A stretch of DNA of 64,000 nucleotides from Planktothricoides raciborskii GIHE-MW2 (GTDB lineage Bacteria; Cyanobacteriota; Cyanobacteriia; Cyanobacteriales; Laspinemataceae). The stretch lies in the NCBI RefSeq assembly GCF_040564635.1, contig NZ_CP159837.1, positions 6,683,001 to 6,747,000 on the forward strand. The letters are read 5' to 3'. Numbering within the stretch: position 1 is the stretch's first letter; the number at the start of each line of letters is the position of its first letter. Made by a program: the position numbers and the translations under genes. Below, piece by piece: positions 47,207-56,439 of the stretch. The notes under the pieces were generated by a model that made no database searches, had not been told where the DNA came from, and saw only the letters and a program-made list of their open reading frames with translations.

Positions 47207-47567
47207 TGTAGGGGCGAAGCATTGCGGCAGATATTTTTTGGATAAAAAGCCAATATTTGTTACCGCAATGCTTCGCCCTTATAGCGGTTTTTATTGAATG
47301 AAGTACAGAGTTTTTTGGATTCCCGCCTGCGCGGGAATGACAGGTTTTTTTGTACTTTCTAAGTATGACAATTTCTATATAATCCTGTAGGGGCGAAGCA
47401 TTGCGGCAGATATTTTATGGATGAAAAGCCAAGATTTGTTACCGCAATGCTTCGCCCTTATTCCGTTATGGATGAAAAGCCCAGATTTGTCACCGGAATG
47501 CTTCGCCCTTATTCCGTTATGGATGAAAAGCCAAGATTTGTTATCTAAATGCGAAAGCCCTTACTCA
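47207..47567. repeat. Array of GGGGCGAAGCATTGCGG elements and a REP
   Basis: Copy at 47207-47280 and a second starting 47386; the latter is extended by two partial tandem copies of TTATGGATGAAAAGCC...CTTCGCCCTTA up to 47567, which abuts the cysA stop. Between them is a REP palindrome with T tract (47317-47350). The small ORF that these repeats create is not a gene. Confidence 0.85.
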
Positions 47568-47571
47568 GTGA

Positions 47572-48579
47572 TTATGCGGCTTTGGGGAAAAAATGGGTAT
47601 TCCGGGGTTTGACAAATACTTTTTGACCCACTTCTAAATTTAGCGGGGCAAATTTTTCTCGACTCAGGTGGGAAATGACTTCAAGGCGATCGCTTAACAT
47701 TAACTCCACTTGAATTTCCCAACCTAAATGGGTAATTCGCCGGACAACGGCCATTGTGCTATTTCCATTCTCAACCCGATGAATTTCTAGTTCGTGGGGA
47801 CGAATAAAAGCGTAAGTATTGGGGTTTGAATTATGGATATTTACTAAATTAGTATGACTGGGTAAAACATTCACTTCTCCGACAAAACTCATCACAAACG
47901 GGGAGGCGGGATGATCGTAAATTTCGGTCGAGGTGCCCACTTGTTCAATTTTGCCTTGATTCATTACCACGATCTGATCGGCAACTTCCATTGCTTCTTC
48001 TTGGTCATGGGTGACAAAAACACTGGTGACATGAACCTCATCATGTAAGCGTCGCAACCAAGCCCGTAATTCTTTCCGCACTTTGGCATCCAAAGCGCCA
48101 AAGGGTTCATCGAGGAGTAAAACTTGAGGACGAACCGCTAGAGCTCTTGCGAGGGCAACTCGTTGCCGTTGTCCTCCAGAGAGTTGGTTGGGGTAGCGAT
48201 TTCCTAATCCTTGGAGTTGAATTAATTCTAATAACTCTTCAGTGCGTTCTTTAATTAACTTAGCCGGAGTTTTGCGAATTTCTAATCCAAAGGCAATATT
48301 TTGCCGGACGGTGAGATGTTTAAATAGGGCGTAATGTTGGAAAACAAAGCCAATATTCCGTTCTTTGACATCTAAATAAGTGGTGTCTTGACCGTTGATC
48401 CAAATGGAGCCAGTGTCAGGAGTTTCTAACCCAGCGATCGCCCGTAATAAGGTAGATTTTCCCGAACCTGATGGCCCTAATAAAGCCACTAATGACCCGT
48501 CTTTAATCTCTAAATTAATATTATCTAAGGCTTGAAAGTCACCAAAGAGTTTAGAAACTTGTTGAATGTTAATACTCAT
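47572..48579 (-). CDS. cysA: Sulfate/thiosulfate ABC transporter ATPase CysA
   Basis: 335 residues. Walker [15 protein letters not shown] (near residue 34), Q-loop FVFQHYALF, signature [15 protein letters not shown], Walker [13 protein letters not shown] and the H-loop [12 protein letters not shown] are all present; the C-terminal TOBE-like regulatory region ([11 protein letters not shown]...[12 protein letters not shown]) fits CysA. It powers sulfate uptake with CysT and CysW. It is the last gene of the cluster, separated from cysW by about 350 bp of repeats, so it may be transcribed weakly or from its own promoter. Confidence 0.95.
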   Translation of the reverse strand: MSINIQQVSKLFGDFQALDNINLEIKDGSLVALLGPSGSGKSTLLRAIAGLETPDTGSIWINGQDTTYLDVKERNIGFVFQHYALFKHLTVRQNIAFGLEIRKTPAKLIKERTEELLELIQLQGLGNRYPNQLSGGQRQRVALARALAVRPQVLLLDEPFGALDAKVRKELRAWLRRLHDEVHVTSVFVTHDQEEAMEVADQIVVMNQGKIEQVGTSTEIYDHPASPFVMSFVGEVNVLPSHTNLVNIHNSNPNTYAFIRPHELEIHRVENGNSTMAVVRRITHLGWEIQVELMLSDRLEVISHLSREKFAPLNLEVGQKVFVKPRNTHFFPKAA

Positions 48580-48601
48580 GTTAGTTGTTCTCCAATTTAT
48601 A

Positions 48602-48803
48602 TAGGGTGTAGGGTGTAGGGTGTAGGGTTTGGGGTGTAGGGTGTAGGGTGTCGGGTTTGGGTGTAGGGGCGAAGCATTCGCGTATAAATTTGATTATGTA
48701 AACCGAAATATTTATGCGCGAATGCTTCGCCCTATTCCCGTAGACATAAGATTGTTTAAACCGAAATTTAAACCGAAATATTTATGCGCGAATGCTTCGC
48801 CCT
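48602..48803. repeat. GGGTGTA heptamer array and GGCGAAGC elements between cysW and cysA
   Basis: A 7-bp GGGTGTA array (with GGGTTTG variants) runs from 48602 to 48666 and leads into two GGGGCGAAGCATTCGCG/GCGCGAATGCTTCGCCC elements (to 48803). They fill most of the 347-bp gap inside the sulfate cluster; further A+T-rich repeats follow to 48910. Confidence 0.85.
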
Positions 48804-48926
48804 GATTATTCGCGTAGACATTAGACAAGAATGCTTTCATACTGATCTCTATCACCCCAACCCCCCTTAAAAAGGGGGGCTTTACCGAAATGTCTACGCG
48901 AGTGCTTTGCCCTTACCAGTTAAGAG

Positions 48927-49754
48927 TTAAGATTCCAGCTTATGTCCAGTTTTTCGTTCTAAAATTTCTTTTAAAACCAAAGTCACTACGGCAAGTAAAC
49001 CCAAAATTACGGCGGCACTAAAAGCGGCTTCGGTTTGATAATTTTTATAGGCTTGTTCCACAAAAAGCGGCAGGGTTGAAGTCTGACCAATAATGCTCCC
49101 GGATACCACAGAAACCGCCCCAAATTCTCCCATTGCCCGTGCATTAGTTAATAGCACTCCGTATAGTAATCCCCAGCGGATATTCGGGAGAGTAACTCGC
49201 CAAAAAACTTGCCAATCTTTTGCCCCTAGAGTCCGGGCGGCTTCTTCTTCTTCTTCTCCCATTTCTTCCATCACGGGAATGACTTCTCTAGCGACAAAAG
49301 GTAGGGTGACAAATAGGGTGGCTAAGACCATTCCCGGTAGGGCAAAAATAATTTTGATGCCCATTGCGTCGAATATTCCGCCGAGCCAGCCGTTCTTACC
49401 ATATAATAGGACTAACATTAACCCGGCAACCACTGGAGATATAGAAAATGGCAGGTCAATAATACTCATTAATAAGGTACGACCGGGAAATTGATGGCGG
49501 GCGATCGCCCATGCGGTACAAAGGCCAAAAACTGTATTCAGAGGAACCGCGATCGCGGTAATAATAATAGTTAAAAAAACAGCGGATTGAAAAGCTCGAC
49601 TGGCGATCGCTTCTCCTAGGGCATTAAATCCTTGGTGAAAGGCTTCATAAAACACAGTGACAGCGGGAATAAACAGAATCAGCGCTAGATAGCCTACAGC
49701 TAAGAAAATAAGGATTAATTTATAATATTGATTTGAAGGTTTAGCGGACTGCAT
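48927..49754 (-). CDS. cysW: Sulfate ABC transporter permease CysW
   Basis: 275 residues with six predicted membrane segments. The EAA-loop motif of the permease reads [20 protein letters not shown]. Sequence around [20 protein letters not shown] is the CysW/CysT signature. It pairs with CysT in the inner membrane to form the sulfate channel. Its start overlaps the end of cysT by 14 bp, so the two are translationally coupled. Confidence 0.95.
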   Translation of the reverse strand: MQSAKPSNQYYKLILIFLAVGYLALILFIPAVTVFYEAFHQGFNALGEAIASRAFQSAVFLTIIITAIAVPLNTVFGLCTAWAIARHQFPGRTLLMSIIDLPFSISPVVAGLMLVLLYGKNGWLGGIFDAMGIKIIFALPGMVLATLFVTLPFVAREVIPVMEEMGEEEEEAARTLGAKDWQVFWRVTLPNIRWGLLYGVLLTNARAMGEFGAVSVVSGSIIGQTSTLPLFVEQAYKNYQTEAAFSAAVILGLLAVVTLVLKEILERKTGHKLES

Positions 49755-50613
49755 AACGACGCCCCCACTGTTGCAAGAAATTAATCACCAATAGCAGCAC
49801 CAGTGACACAATTAAGAGTACCGCACCGATCACCGTTGCCCCGGCATAGTCATATTGTTCTAGTCTTTGAAACACTAAAACTGGGGCAATTAAATCGCGG
49901 AAAGGGATATTAGACGAGACAATTACTACAGAGCCATATTCTCCCACAGCGCGGGAAAAACCTAGGGCAATTCCGGTTAAAATTGGCGGAATTAATGGGG
50001 GCAGAATCACTCGGCGAAAGGTTTGCCATTGCGAGGCACCTAACGACCAGGCGGCTTCTTCGATTTCCTGTTCCATTTCCTGTAACACCGGCTGTAAGGT
50101 GCGAACCACAAAGGGCAAGGAAATAAACAGCATGGCCACAAATACCCCTAAGCGGGTAAAGGCGATTTTGATGCCAAATGGGGCAAAGAGTTGTCCAATC
50201 CAACCGCGATCGCTGTACACTGTTGCTAACACTAAACCGGCCACAGAAGTGGGTAAGGCAAAGGGTAAATCAACTGCCGCATCAATAATTTTTTTGCCGG
50301 GAAAATTATAGCGGACTAATACCCAAGCCACCAGGGTGCCCATGAACCCATTAATGATGCCTGCCGCTAATGCAGTAATAAATGTTACTTCATAAGCAGA
50401 TAAGGCGATCGGCTGGGTGGCAATGCGCCAAAATTCACCGATTCCTAATGTTAGTGATTTGGTGACTAAAGCGGCGATCGGTAGCAACAGCATCAGCACT
50501 AAATAACTCAGCATAACTACCCAAGGTAGGGAAATTTTGGGCAGTTTACCGAAAATTCGCTTTAATCCATTGAATAAATTATCGTACACGGGGTAATTCA
50601 ATTTTTCTATCAT
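49741..50613 (-). CDS. cysT: Sulfate ABC transporter permease CysT
   Basis: 290 residues, six hydrophobic segments. EAA loop [20 protein letters not shown] and [20 protein letters not shown] mark the CysT/CysU permease. The N-terminus (about 20 cytoplasmic residues) is typical of cyanobacterial CysT. It lies between the NIL-domain gene and cysW in the sulfate operon. Confidence 0.95.
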   Translation of the reverse strand: MIEKLNYPVYDNLFNGLKRIFGKLPKISLPWVVMLSYLVLMLLLPIAALVTKSLTLGIGEFWRIATQPIALSAYEVTFITALAAGIINGFMGTLVAWVLVRYNFPGKKIIDAAVDLPFALPTSVAGLVLATVYSDRGWIGQLFAPFGIKIAFTRLGVFVAMLFISLPFVVRTLQPVLQEMEQEIEEAAWSLGASQWQTFRRVILPPLIPPILTGIALGFSRAVGEYGSVVIVSSNIPFRDLIAPVLVFQRLEQYDYAGATVIGAVLLIVSLVLLLVINFLQQWGRRYAVR

Positions 50614-50654
50614 TTTTTGACTTTGTAGACATAAAATCTCTACTTACTCCTTGA

Positions 50655-50957
50655 CTACCAACCGTCAGTTTCGCGATCGCTGCGACTGAGAATCTCAACA
50701 TTCAAATCAGAAAGATAAATCAAAGCACTATCAATTTGGGCGGATTTCCCACTTAATTGCAGATCAAACCAGCCATCTCCCTGGGCTTGAGCGCCTAACA
50801 TTGCGCCTAAAATGTTCACATCTAAACGATACTGAGACGCCAAATTACTAATCACCGGATCGTGATGATAATCTTTAGGTATTCTCACGATTAATCTAAC
50901 TTGAGTAGAGCGAGGTGCAGAAGCCACATCATGGGTTACAGAATTGGTTTTATCCAT
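50655..50957 (-). CDS. NIL-domain protein of the sulfate operon
   Basis: 100 residues. RLIVRIPKDYHHDPVISNLA, YRLDVNILGAMLGAQAQGDG, WFDLQLSGKSAQIDSALIYL and LNVEIL form the ferredoxin-like NIL domain, also found at the C-terminus of methionine importer ATPases where it binds methionine. A stand-alone NIL protein is commonly found between the sulfate-binding protein and permease genes in cyanobacteria. A sulfur-compound sensing or regulatory role is likely but not proven. Confidence 0.88.
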   Translation of the reverse strand: MDKTNSVTHDVASAPRSTQVRLIVRIPKDYHHDPVISNLASQYRLDVNILGAMLGAQAQGDGWFDLQLSGKSAQIDSALIYLSDLNVEILSRSDRETDGW

Positions 50958-51058
50958 GTTTATATCCTTTCCGTAAAGGTAATAAATGATTCACTGATTG
51001 ATTGTTGCAGTCCAATCGGACATCACGGATCAAATCAAGGGATTAAGGTATTTAGTAA

Positions 51059-52111
51059 TTAAGATTTGCCTGCTTGGGTTAAGATTTTGTCAAAAGTTGC
51101 CCCATCATCAAAAAATTGCTTTTGGACTGCATCCCAACCGCCTAAATCTTTGACCGTAAATAACTTATCAATTTTGGGATATAGGCTGGTAAATTCTGTC
51201 GCCACATTAGGATCTACGGGACGAAATCCCACTTGAGCAAATTCCCTCTGGGCTTCGGGAGTAAAGAGAAATGCCACAAACGCTTCAGCGGCTTTTCTGG
51301 TGCCATGTTTGTCAACATTTTTATCTACAACTGCCACCGGACTATCAATAGAAATATTGTAATCTGTTGGCACAAAATAAGGTTGTTTTTCTCCTTTTTG
51401 TTGGGCTAAAATTAACTCATTTTCATAATTAATCAGGATATTCCCTTGTCCTTGTTTGTAGAAAACATCGCTGGCTTCCCGGGCATCTTTCGGTAACAGG
51501 GGCACGTTTTTAAAGACGGTTTCTACAAAGGTTTCCGCTTCTTGGGCAGTTCCTCCCGCTTGGGTCACAGCACCCCAAAGGGCGAGAAAGTTCCACCGGG
51601 CGCCCCCAGAGGTTTTGGGGTTGGCGGTAATCACTTGGATCTGGTCGCTGGCTAAATCAGACCACTTGCTGACTTGGACGTTTTCATCCCGTTTGACGAT
51701 CGCCGCTACAGATTTATGCACAATCGACTCATTGGGGAATTCTTGCTCCCATCCGGGGTCAATCAGTCCGGCTTTTTCAATTTTCTGCGTATCCATAGCT
51801 AACGCGAGAGCCACCACATCCGCTTCTAAGCCATCAATCACTGCCCTAGTTTGAGAACCGGATCCGCCGTAGCTTTGATTAAACTCAACTTTCTGTCCGG
51901 TTTCCGCTTCCCACTTTTGGGCGAATTTGGGAATGATTTTTTCATAAGCACTTTGAGTCACCGCGTAGGAAACCAGGGTGATGGTCACGGGTTTGGCGGT
52001 ATTGCCGGTGTCTTGGGTGGCTTGTTGCCCGGAGTTACTGCAAGCAGCGATCGCACCACTAGCCAATAACCCGACTAAGACCCAACTGGTAAAGCGTAAG
52101 TATTTCTGCAT
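51059..52111 (-). CDS. sbpA: Periplasmic sulfate-binding protein SbpA
   Basis: 350 residues. A signal peptide ending LLASGAIAACSNS has a lipobox (GAIAAC), so it is probably a lipoprotein. The sulfate-binding family marks follow: SYAVTQSAYEKIIPKFAQKW, FNQSYGGSGSQTRAVIDGLE, DVVALALAMDTQKIEKAGLI, ITANPKTSGGARWNFLALWG and NYENELILAQQKG. It delivers sulfate to CysT/CysW/CysA. It is the first gene of the operon and faces cysR. Confidence 0.96.
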   Translation of the reverse strand: MQKYLRFTSWVLVGLLASGAIAACSNSGQQATQDTGNTAKPVTITLVSYAVTQSAYEKIIPKFAQKWEAETGQKVEFNQSYGGSGSQTRAVIDGLEADVVALALAMDTQKIEKAGLIDPGWEQEFPNESIVHKSVAAIVKRDENVQVSKWSDLASDQIQVITANPKTSGGARWNFLALWGAVTQAGGTAQEAETFVETVFKNVPLLPKDAREASDVFYKQGQGNILINYENELILAQQKGEKQPYFVPTDYNISIDSPVAVVDKNVDKHGTRKAAEAFVAFLFTPEAQREFAQVGFRPVDPNVATEFTSLYPKIDKLFTVKDLGGWDAVQKQFFDDGATFDKILTQAGKS

Positions 52112-52277
52112 GGTTGTTTCTCTGCTGACAGGTCACGGATGTTTGTCCGTAGGGGTTTGCTTGCCAAATCCCTAGCTTATATTTAAATTATATATCAAGT
52201 TCAAATGTTTTGCAATACATTTTGAAAGTGATTTAAGAAATTTTTAAGAAAAAATGTAATGGATCGGGCTTTATGCC

Positions 52278-53102
52278 ATGATGGAAGGGAGATTCAGCAA
52301 GGTTGCAGGGATGGCAAAACGAGCCAAACAGCAAGAACCCAATCTGTTGGAGCAGATGATCCAGCACAACTTTTTATTTCGAGGCTTAGATGAAGCGTGG
52401 CTGAGAGACTATCTGCCGCCGGAAAGCCTGAAAATCGAGAAATTATTTTCTAACCGTCCGGTTTACACGGCTTACTTGCCCGATGAATATCTGGATGTGT
52501 TGTATGTGATTCTGGATGAGGGGCTGGTGATTACCCGCAGCACCCCGCTTGACCGGATTATTGCCATTAGCTATCCGGGGGGATGCTTTGGCATGAGAAA
52601 TTTACCCTTTAGTTATGGGATGGCGTACCGGGCTTTTCCCAGTCTGGTGGAAGCGTACAAAACCACTCAAGTGATCAAAATTCCCCTGGAGACTGTGCAG
52701 CGGATTTATCAGGAAAGCGAGACTTTCCGCGATCGCTACCATCTGCTTTTTGAACTGCGGACGAAATTTCAGTATCATATGCTCAACTGTAGTAGCTACC
52801 CCCCGCAAGCAGTAGCGGCCCTCCTGCGTGGCCTGATTTACCAAGAACGAGAACTGGGCAACCAACCCACCCCCAATCAGACATATACTTTTGATCTGCC
52901 GGTGGATGTGATCGCCCGCGCTTGTCAACTGAATCAGCGGACCGTGGAACAAGTGTTAAAAGGGATGCAGCAGATTGGTCTATTAAAAGCGATCAAAGAT
53001 AGTGATGCATCCGGGGATTTAGTCGAAGTGATGGATCCAGAAGCGTTAAAAGCCGTCTATAGTGCCACGAGAGATAAAGTTTCCTGGTGGCCATTAAAAT
53101 AG
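52278..53102 (+). CDS. cysR: CysR, CRP-family sulfur-starvation regulator
   Basis: 274 residues from ATG 52278 (a second ATG is at 52311). The N-terminal part is a degenerate cyclic-nucleotide-like domain (LFRGLDEAWLRDYLPPESLK, EYLDVLYVILDEGLVITRST); the C-terminal helix-turn-helix is YTFDLPVDVIARACQLNQRT, VEQVLKGMQQIGLLKAIKD. CysR activates sulfate-permease genes under sulfur limitation in Synechococcus. Its divergent position next to sbpA supports the assignment. The 166-bp shared region is very A+T-rich (TTATATTTAAATTATATATC) and likely holds both promoters. Confidence 0.88.
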   Translation: MMEGRFSKVAGMAKRAKQQEPNLLEQMIQHNFLFRGLDEAWLRDYLPPESLKIEKLFSNRPVYTAYLPDEYLDVLYVILDEGLVITRSTPLDRIIAISYPGGCFGMRNLPFSYGMAYRAFPSLVEAYKTTQVIKIPLETVQRIYQESETFRDRYHLLFELRTKFQYHMLNCSSYPPQAVAALLRGLIYQERELGNQPTPNQTYTFDLPVDVIARACQLNQRTVEQVLKGMQQIGLLKAIKDSDASGDLVEVMDPEALKAVYSATRDKVSWWPLK

Positions 53103-53134
53103 CCATTAAAATAATTTCTCGTGACGGCAAAAAG

Positions 53135-53265
53135 CTAAGTAGGTGGGCAGAAATAAATGCACTACAGACCCCACGAGAAGAAAGGCTGTCATTCCCGCGA
53201 AGGCGGGAATCCAAAGCCTATTGGCGGGGAACGAAAAGTGCAATTAATTATGTTCACCTACTTAG
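53135..53265. mobile_element. 131-bp MITE-like element, copy 2
   Basis: It begins CTAAGTAGGTGGGCAGAAAT and ends TGTTCACCTACTTAG; the inverted termini CTAAGTAGGTG are exact. It has a REP palindrome inside (53187-53213) and matches 46970-47099. It sits 32 bp after cysR and 34 bp before the next gene. Confidence 0.85.
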
Positions 53266-53299
53266 AATAAATCTATTAAATCTTTAGCCGGAAATAACC

Positions 53300-53782
53300 A
53301 TGACCGCAGGTGCTAGGGCGAATCAATCGGGTAATGTATTAGAAAATACTGTCGCTGCCGTGCTCGACGGTCATGGTTATGTCCCCATTTGTCCTAATCT
53401 GCCCAAAAAACAGCGATTAACTTGGTTGCTGAATAGCCATGAAAACCCCAAACGATATGCCCAGCAGGTTTATATCGGATTGGGCATTTATCACACGGAT
53501 ATTTTTGTGGATTTTTATCTGATTGATGCAGAGAAATACCCGAAAGGATTGATTATTGAATGTAAGTGGCAGCAAAGTGGCGGATCGGTGGATGAAAAGC
53601 TGCCTTATGTGAATTTAAATATTGAAAAATGTTATTCAGCCCCAGCCATAGTTTTGATTGATGGGGGCGGGATGAAACCAGGGGCGATCGCCTGGTTAAA
53701 AGAACAAGTTCCCTCCAACCCCAATCTCTTCGCGGTCTATGACCTGTCATCATTTATGGTTTGGGCGAATAATCATCTTTAA
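53300..53782 (+). CDS. PD-(D/E)XK superfamily nuclease, probable type II restriction enzyme
   Basis: 160 residues. ANQSGNVLENTVAAVLDGHG at the start is typical of restriction-like folds. The catalytic pattern is HTDIFVDFYLIDAEKYPKGL followed by IIECKWQQSGGSVDEKLPY: Asp in VDF and Glu/Lys in ECK. The short length fits small type II enzymes. It is convergent with a Dam-type adenine methylase 185 bp away, the usual partner. The target is unknown; loss of the partner promoter or repeat DNA between them may matter. Confidence 0.8.
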   Translation: MTAGARANQSGNVLENTVAAVLDGHGYVPICPNLPKKQRLTWLLNSHENPKRYAQQVYIGLGIYHTDIFVDFYLIDAEKYPKGLIIECKWQQSGGSVDEKLPYVNLNIEKCYSAPAIVLIDGGGMKPGAIAWLKEQVPSNPNLFAVYDLSSFMVWANNHL

Positions 53783-53783
53783 T

Positions 53784-53940
53784 AGGGTGTAGGGTGTAGG
53801 GTGTAGGGTGTAGGGGAAGAGGATGCATAGGATGCATAGGATGCATAGGATGCATAGGATGCATAGGATGCATAGGAAAATTCTCTATTCTCTTTTCTCT
53901 ATTCTCTTTTCTCTCTTCCCCCTACACCCTACACCCCGTT
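53784..53940. repeat. Compound tandem repeat between nuclease and methylase genes
   Basis: Left: TAGGGTG heptamers (53784-53815). Middle: GGATGCATAG decamers, five and a half units (53821-53876). Then TTCTCTATTCTC-type pyrimidine repeats and finally CCCTACACCC heptamers (about 53922-53938), the complement of the left block, so the whole can fold back. It separates convergent genes and may serve as a bidirectional terminator. Confidence 0.85.
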
Positions 53941-53967
53941 TCCCGTTCCCTTAAGCAACAACAAACA

Positions 53968-54801
53968 TTAATAAGAAGTAATTAAAACTTCTGAGATTTT
54001 ACCGCGTTTTTTGCCATGAGAATTAATCGCCCTAGATGCGGATATTTTATGAATTTTAAATTCAGCATAAATTTCTCTAATCAAGTCACAGTCAGAATTT
54101 GATAGCATTACTTTGACCCCGGTTTCTGCTAATTGTTTAAAGGTATCTCGCAGTTGAATTTGTTCTGGTTCATTGAAGGCATAACGACTATAAGCGGTGA
54201 AATTACTGGTGGTGCTGATGGGATGATAAGGTGGGTCAAAATAGACAAAATCATCGGCGATCGCTCTTGCCAAAACTGCCGTAAATGGGGCAACTTCCAG
54301 GGTAGCATTCTGCAATCTATCCGATACGGCTATTAATGCTTCGCGATCGCAGATTTTCGGATTTTTATAGCGACCCATTGGCACATTAAACTTTCCCTGA
54401 GAATTCACCCGATATAACCCATTAAAGCAAGTTTTATTCAGATAAATAAATCGAGCAGCGCGTTTCAAATTATCCCTCGGATGAGATTCGCGGATTTTAT
54501 AATAATACTCATGGGAGCATTTTTCATGCTTTTCCTGATGATTTGACAACAGAGAAATTAACTCCTCTACATTATCCCGTACACAACAATAAGTATTAAT
54601 CAATTCTTCATTAAGATCCGTTAAAACCGCTGGATGTGGTAATAAATGAAAAAACATCGCTCCTCCACCCAAAAAAGGCTCATAATAGGTGCCAAAAGTT
54701 TGGGGGATGTAGCGCTCATATTGGGGAATCAACTGTCTTTTACCCCCAGCCCATTTGAGAAAAGGACGGGCAGAAACGCGATCGGACGTGCGAGTAACCA
54801 T
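53968..54801 (-). CDS. Dam-type DNA adenine methylase (D12 class)
   Basis: 277 residues from ATG 54801, chosen because FLKWAGGKRQLIPQYERYIP begins just after it; a longer in-frame version would start inside a dispersed repeat. Motif I is TYYEPFLGGGAMFFHL, the catalytic motif IV is FVYFDPPYHP, and NKTCFNGLYRVNSQGKFNVP is the D12-class middle block. It methylates adenine N6, usually in GATC-like sites. With the convergent PD-(D/E)XK protein it probably forms a type II restriction-modification pair. Confidence 0.93.
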   Translation of the reverse strand: MVTRTSDRVSARPFLKWAGGKRQLIPQYERYIPQTFGTYYEPFLGGGAMFFHLLPHPAVLTDLNEELINTYCCVRDNVEELISLLSNHQEKHEKCSHEYYYKIRESHPRDNLKRAARFIYLNKTCFNGLYRVNSQGKFNVPMGRYKNPKICDREALIAVSDRLQNATLEVAPFTAVLARAIADDFVYFDPPYHPISTTSNFTAYSRYAFNEPEQIQLRDTFKQLAETGVKVMLSNSDCDLIREIYAEFKIHKISASRAINSHGKKRGKISEVLITSY

Positions 54802-54958
54802 GTATCCTAAGAAAAAGTAATTCAGGCATTGTGAATCATCAGAATAGCACGATCGCTTCCTGATTGCCGTAGCTAATTGTGGATATTTATAGTTGTTTAA
54901 ATTAAAATTAATACAATTATCTAGGGCCGCAAGCATTGGCAGAAGCGCAAGCATTGCC

Positions 54959-55029
54959 AGGGGCGCAATCCTTGCGCCCCTACAATATATGTTGATTTGC
55001 TGTAGGGGCGCAATCCTTGCGCCCCTACA
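54959..55029. repeat. Twin GGGGCGCAATCCTTGCGCCCC palindromes
   Basis: Two copies of a hairpin of the form AGGGGCGCAA-TCC-TTGCGCCCCT (54959-54982 and 55002-55028), each bounded by a TGTAGGGG/CCCCTACA arm, with a weaker relative just before (54928-54957). They lie between the methylase and the Uma2 gene. Confidence 0.8.
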
Positions 55030-55117
55030 TAATTGTACTAATCTTAATTGAAATAACTACATTTTTATGTTATTTGCGTCTTTTAGGGTGAAAAAAACAA
55101 ATAAAAATATCAAAATT

Positions 55118-55693
55118 TTACTCGTTTTCCCAAACAATACCTTCATACAAAAGCTCAATGGGCAAATCTAATTTACAACAGGATAAATTCATCACATTCC
55201 CCGGCAGATAATGATAATAAAGCCACATTCTCCCTTCCCCGCGAGAGTAACCCTCAACGGAGACTTTTTCCGAATCAATTAAAAGATAATCTTGTAAACT
55301 GGTAATTGTCAAGTAATTGGTGAATTTTTCTCCCCGATCTCTGGCGCTGGTACTTTCAGAAAGCACTTCCGCAATCAGTTTAGGGTATTGAATAAATTCA
55401 CGAGCACTTTGGTCTTGGGACGCACAACTAACCACCACATCAGGATAATAATAACGGCCTTGATCATTGACTTGTACTTTCACGTCGAACACATTTGCCC
55501 GACAACCCCGCGATCGCATATGAGGGGGCAACGCACTATATAAATTTAAGGCAATATCATTATGAGGAATTGTCCCTCCAGTCATCGCAAAGACTTCGCC
55601 ATTAACATATTCATAGCGCTGGTATTGTTGGGTTTCCCACTGGAAATATTCCTCCACGGTCATTTTTGCCGGTTGTTGGGGAATAGCGATCAT
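55118..55693 (-). CDS. Uma2 family (DUF820) endonuclease-like protein
   Basis: 191 residues, the usual size. MTVEEYFQWETQQYQRYEYV is followed by NGEVFAMTGGTIPHNDIALN, YYYPDVVVSC, KLIAEVLSESTSARDRGEKF and SLQDYLLIDSEKVSVEGY: the full Uma2 pattern with PDVVV and EVLS catalytic positions of a PD-(D/E)XK fold. Uma2 genes are greatly expanded in cyanobacteria; the role is unsettled. It stands alone. Confidence 0.92.
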   Translation of the reverse strand: MIAIPQQPAKMTVEEYFQWETQQYQRYEYVNGEVFAMTGGTIPHNDIALNLYSALPPHMRSRGCRANVFDVKVQVNDQGRYYYPDVVVSCASQDQSAREFIQYPKLIAEVLSESTSARDRGEKFTNYLTITSLQDYLLIDSEKVSVEGYSRGEGRMWLYYHYLPGNVMNLSCCKLDLPIELLYEGIVWENE

Positions 55694-56439
55694 AATTCAC
55701 TTCTCATAATAACTTCACTTTAATTATAGTTAATTATAGCATTTATCTGCTGTATTCTATGTCATTCCCGCATATAGCGCTGACGCGCATGCTTCGCTAA
55801 CGCGGGAATGACAGGTTTTTTGTACTTCATCACTCTGACAAGTGCTATATAACCATAGACTGATTTATTTACGGTGATATCATATAAAAATAGTTGATTT
55901 TTTTCTACTCAACAATGACAAATAAATGGTAGAATACCTAGTAAATTTAAATATCGGAAATATCTGAAATATTGCACCAGTCGCCACAACCGGCGGGGAT
56001 TAAAATCAATTCCTAACACATCAAGTCGGTTGAAACCGACTAAAATGCTTTTAATATCAGCTTCCTAGTCGGTTTTAACCGCCTGTAGGGGTCAACGGCC
56101 GTTGACCCCTACGGGGATTTTAATCCCCGCCGGATCGCGGGGATTTCAAAGGCTGGTTGAGCTATCTGTAGGGTGTTGTTCCGAGCAGTAACGCACCAAT
56201 ACCCCAGATATAGAGTCGTTGCCTAAATCCTATTGTAGAATTTATCCATATAATTTGCTAACTTAATAGATTAATAGCATTTATGTCACTTTTTATGAGA
56301 ACATAGCTATGGATGGGTTTAGTCATTTGTATCCGGGAACTAACTGAAAAATCGAGTAAATCAACGCAAAATATAGGCTTTCATCCGGTAAGACTTGCTA
56401 AAAGCCCGGTTTCTATGGTCTGTTTGCCAGTCAGCAGTA
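55694..56439. other. Repeat-rich non-coding region
   Basis: Contains a degenerate REP (GTCATTCCCGC...GCGGGAATGAC, 55761-55813), an AGTCGGTT(G/A)AAACCGACT element with GGGGTCAACGGCC and CCCCGCCGG arms (55991-56140), and a fragment of the GGTGCGTTA family (TAACGCACC near 56188). Two short ORFs nearby are not convincing genes. Confidence 0.6.

Noticed and set aside
47421-47612. 63-codon ORF with repeated FALIPLWMKS units
   Set aside because: The repetition is that of the GGCGAAGC element array, not a protein repeat.
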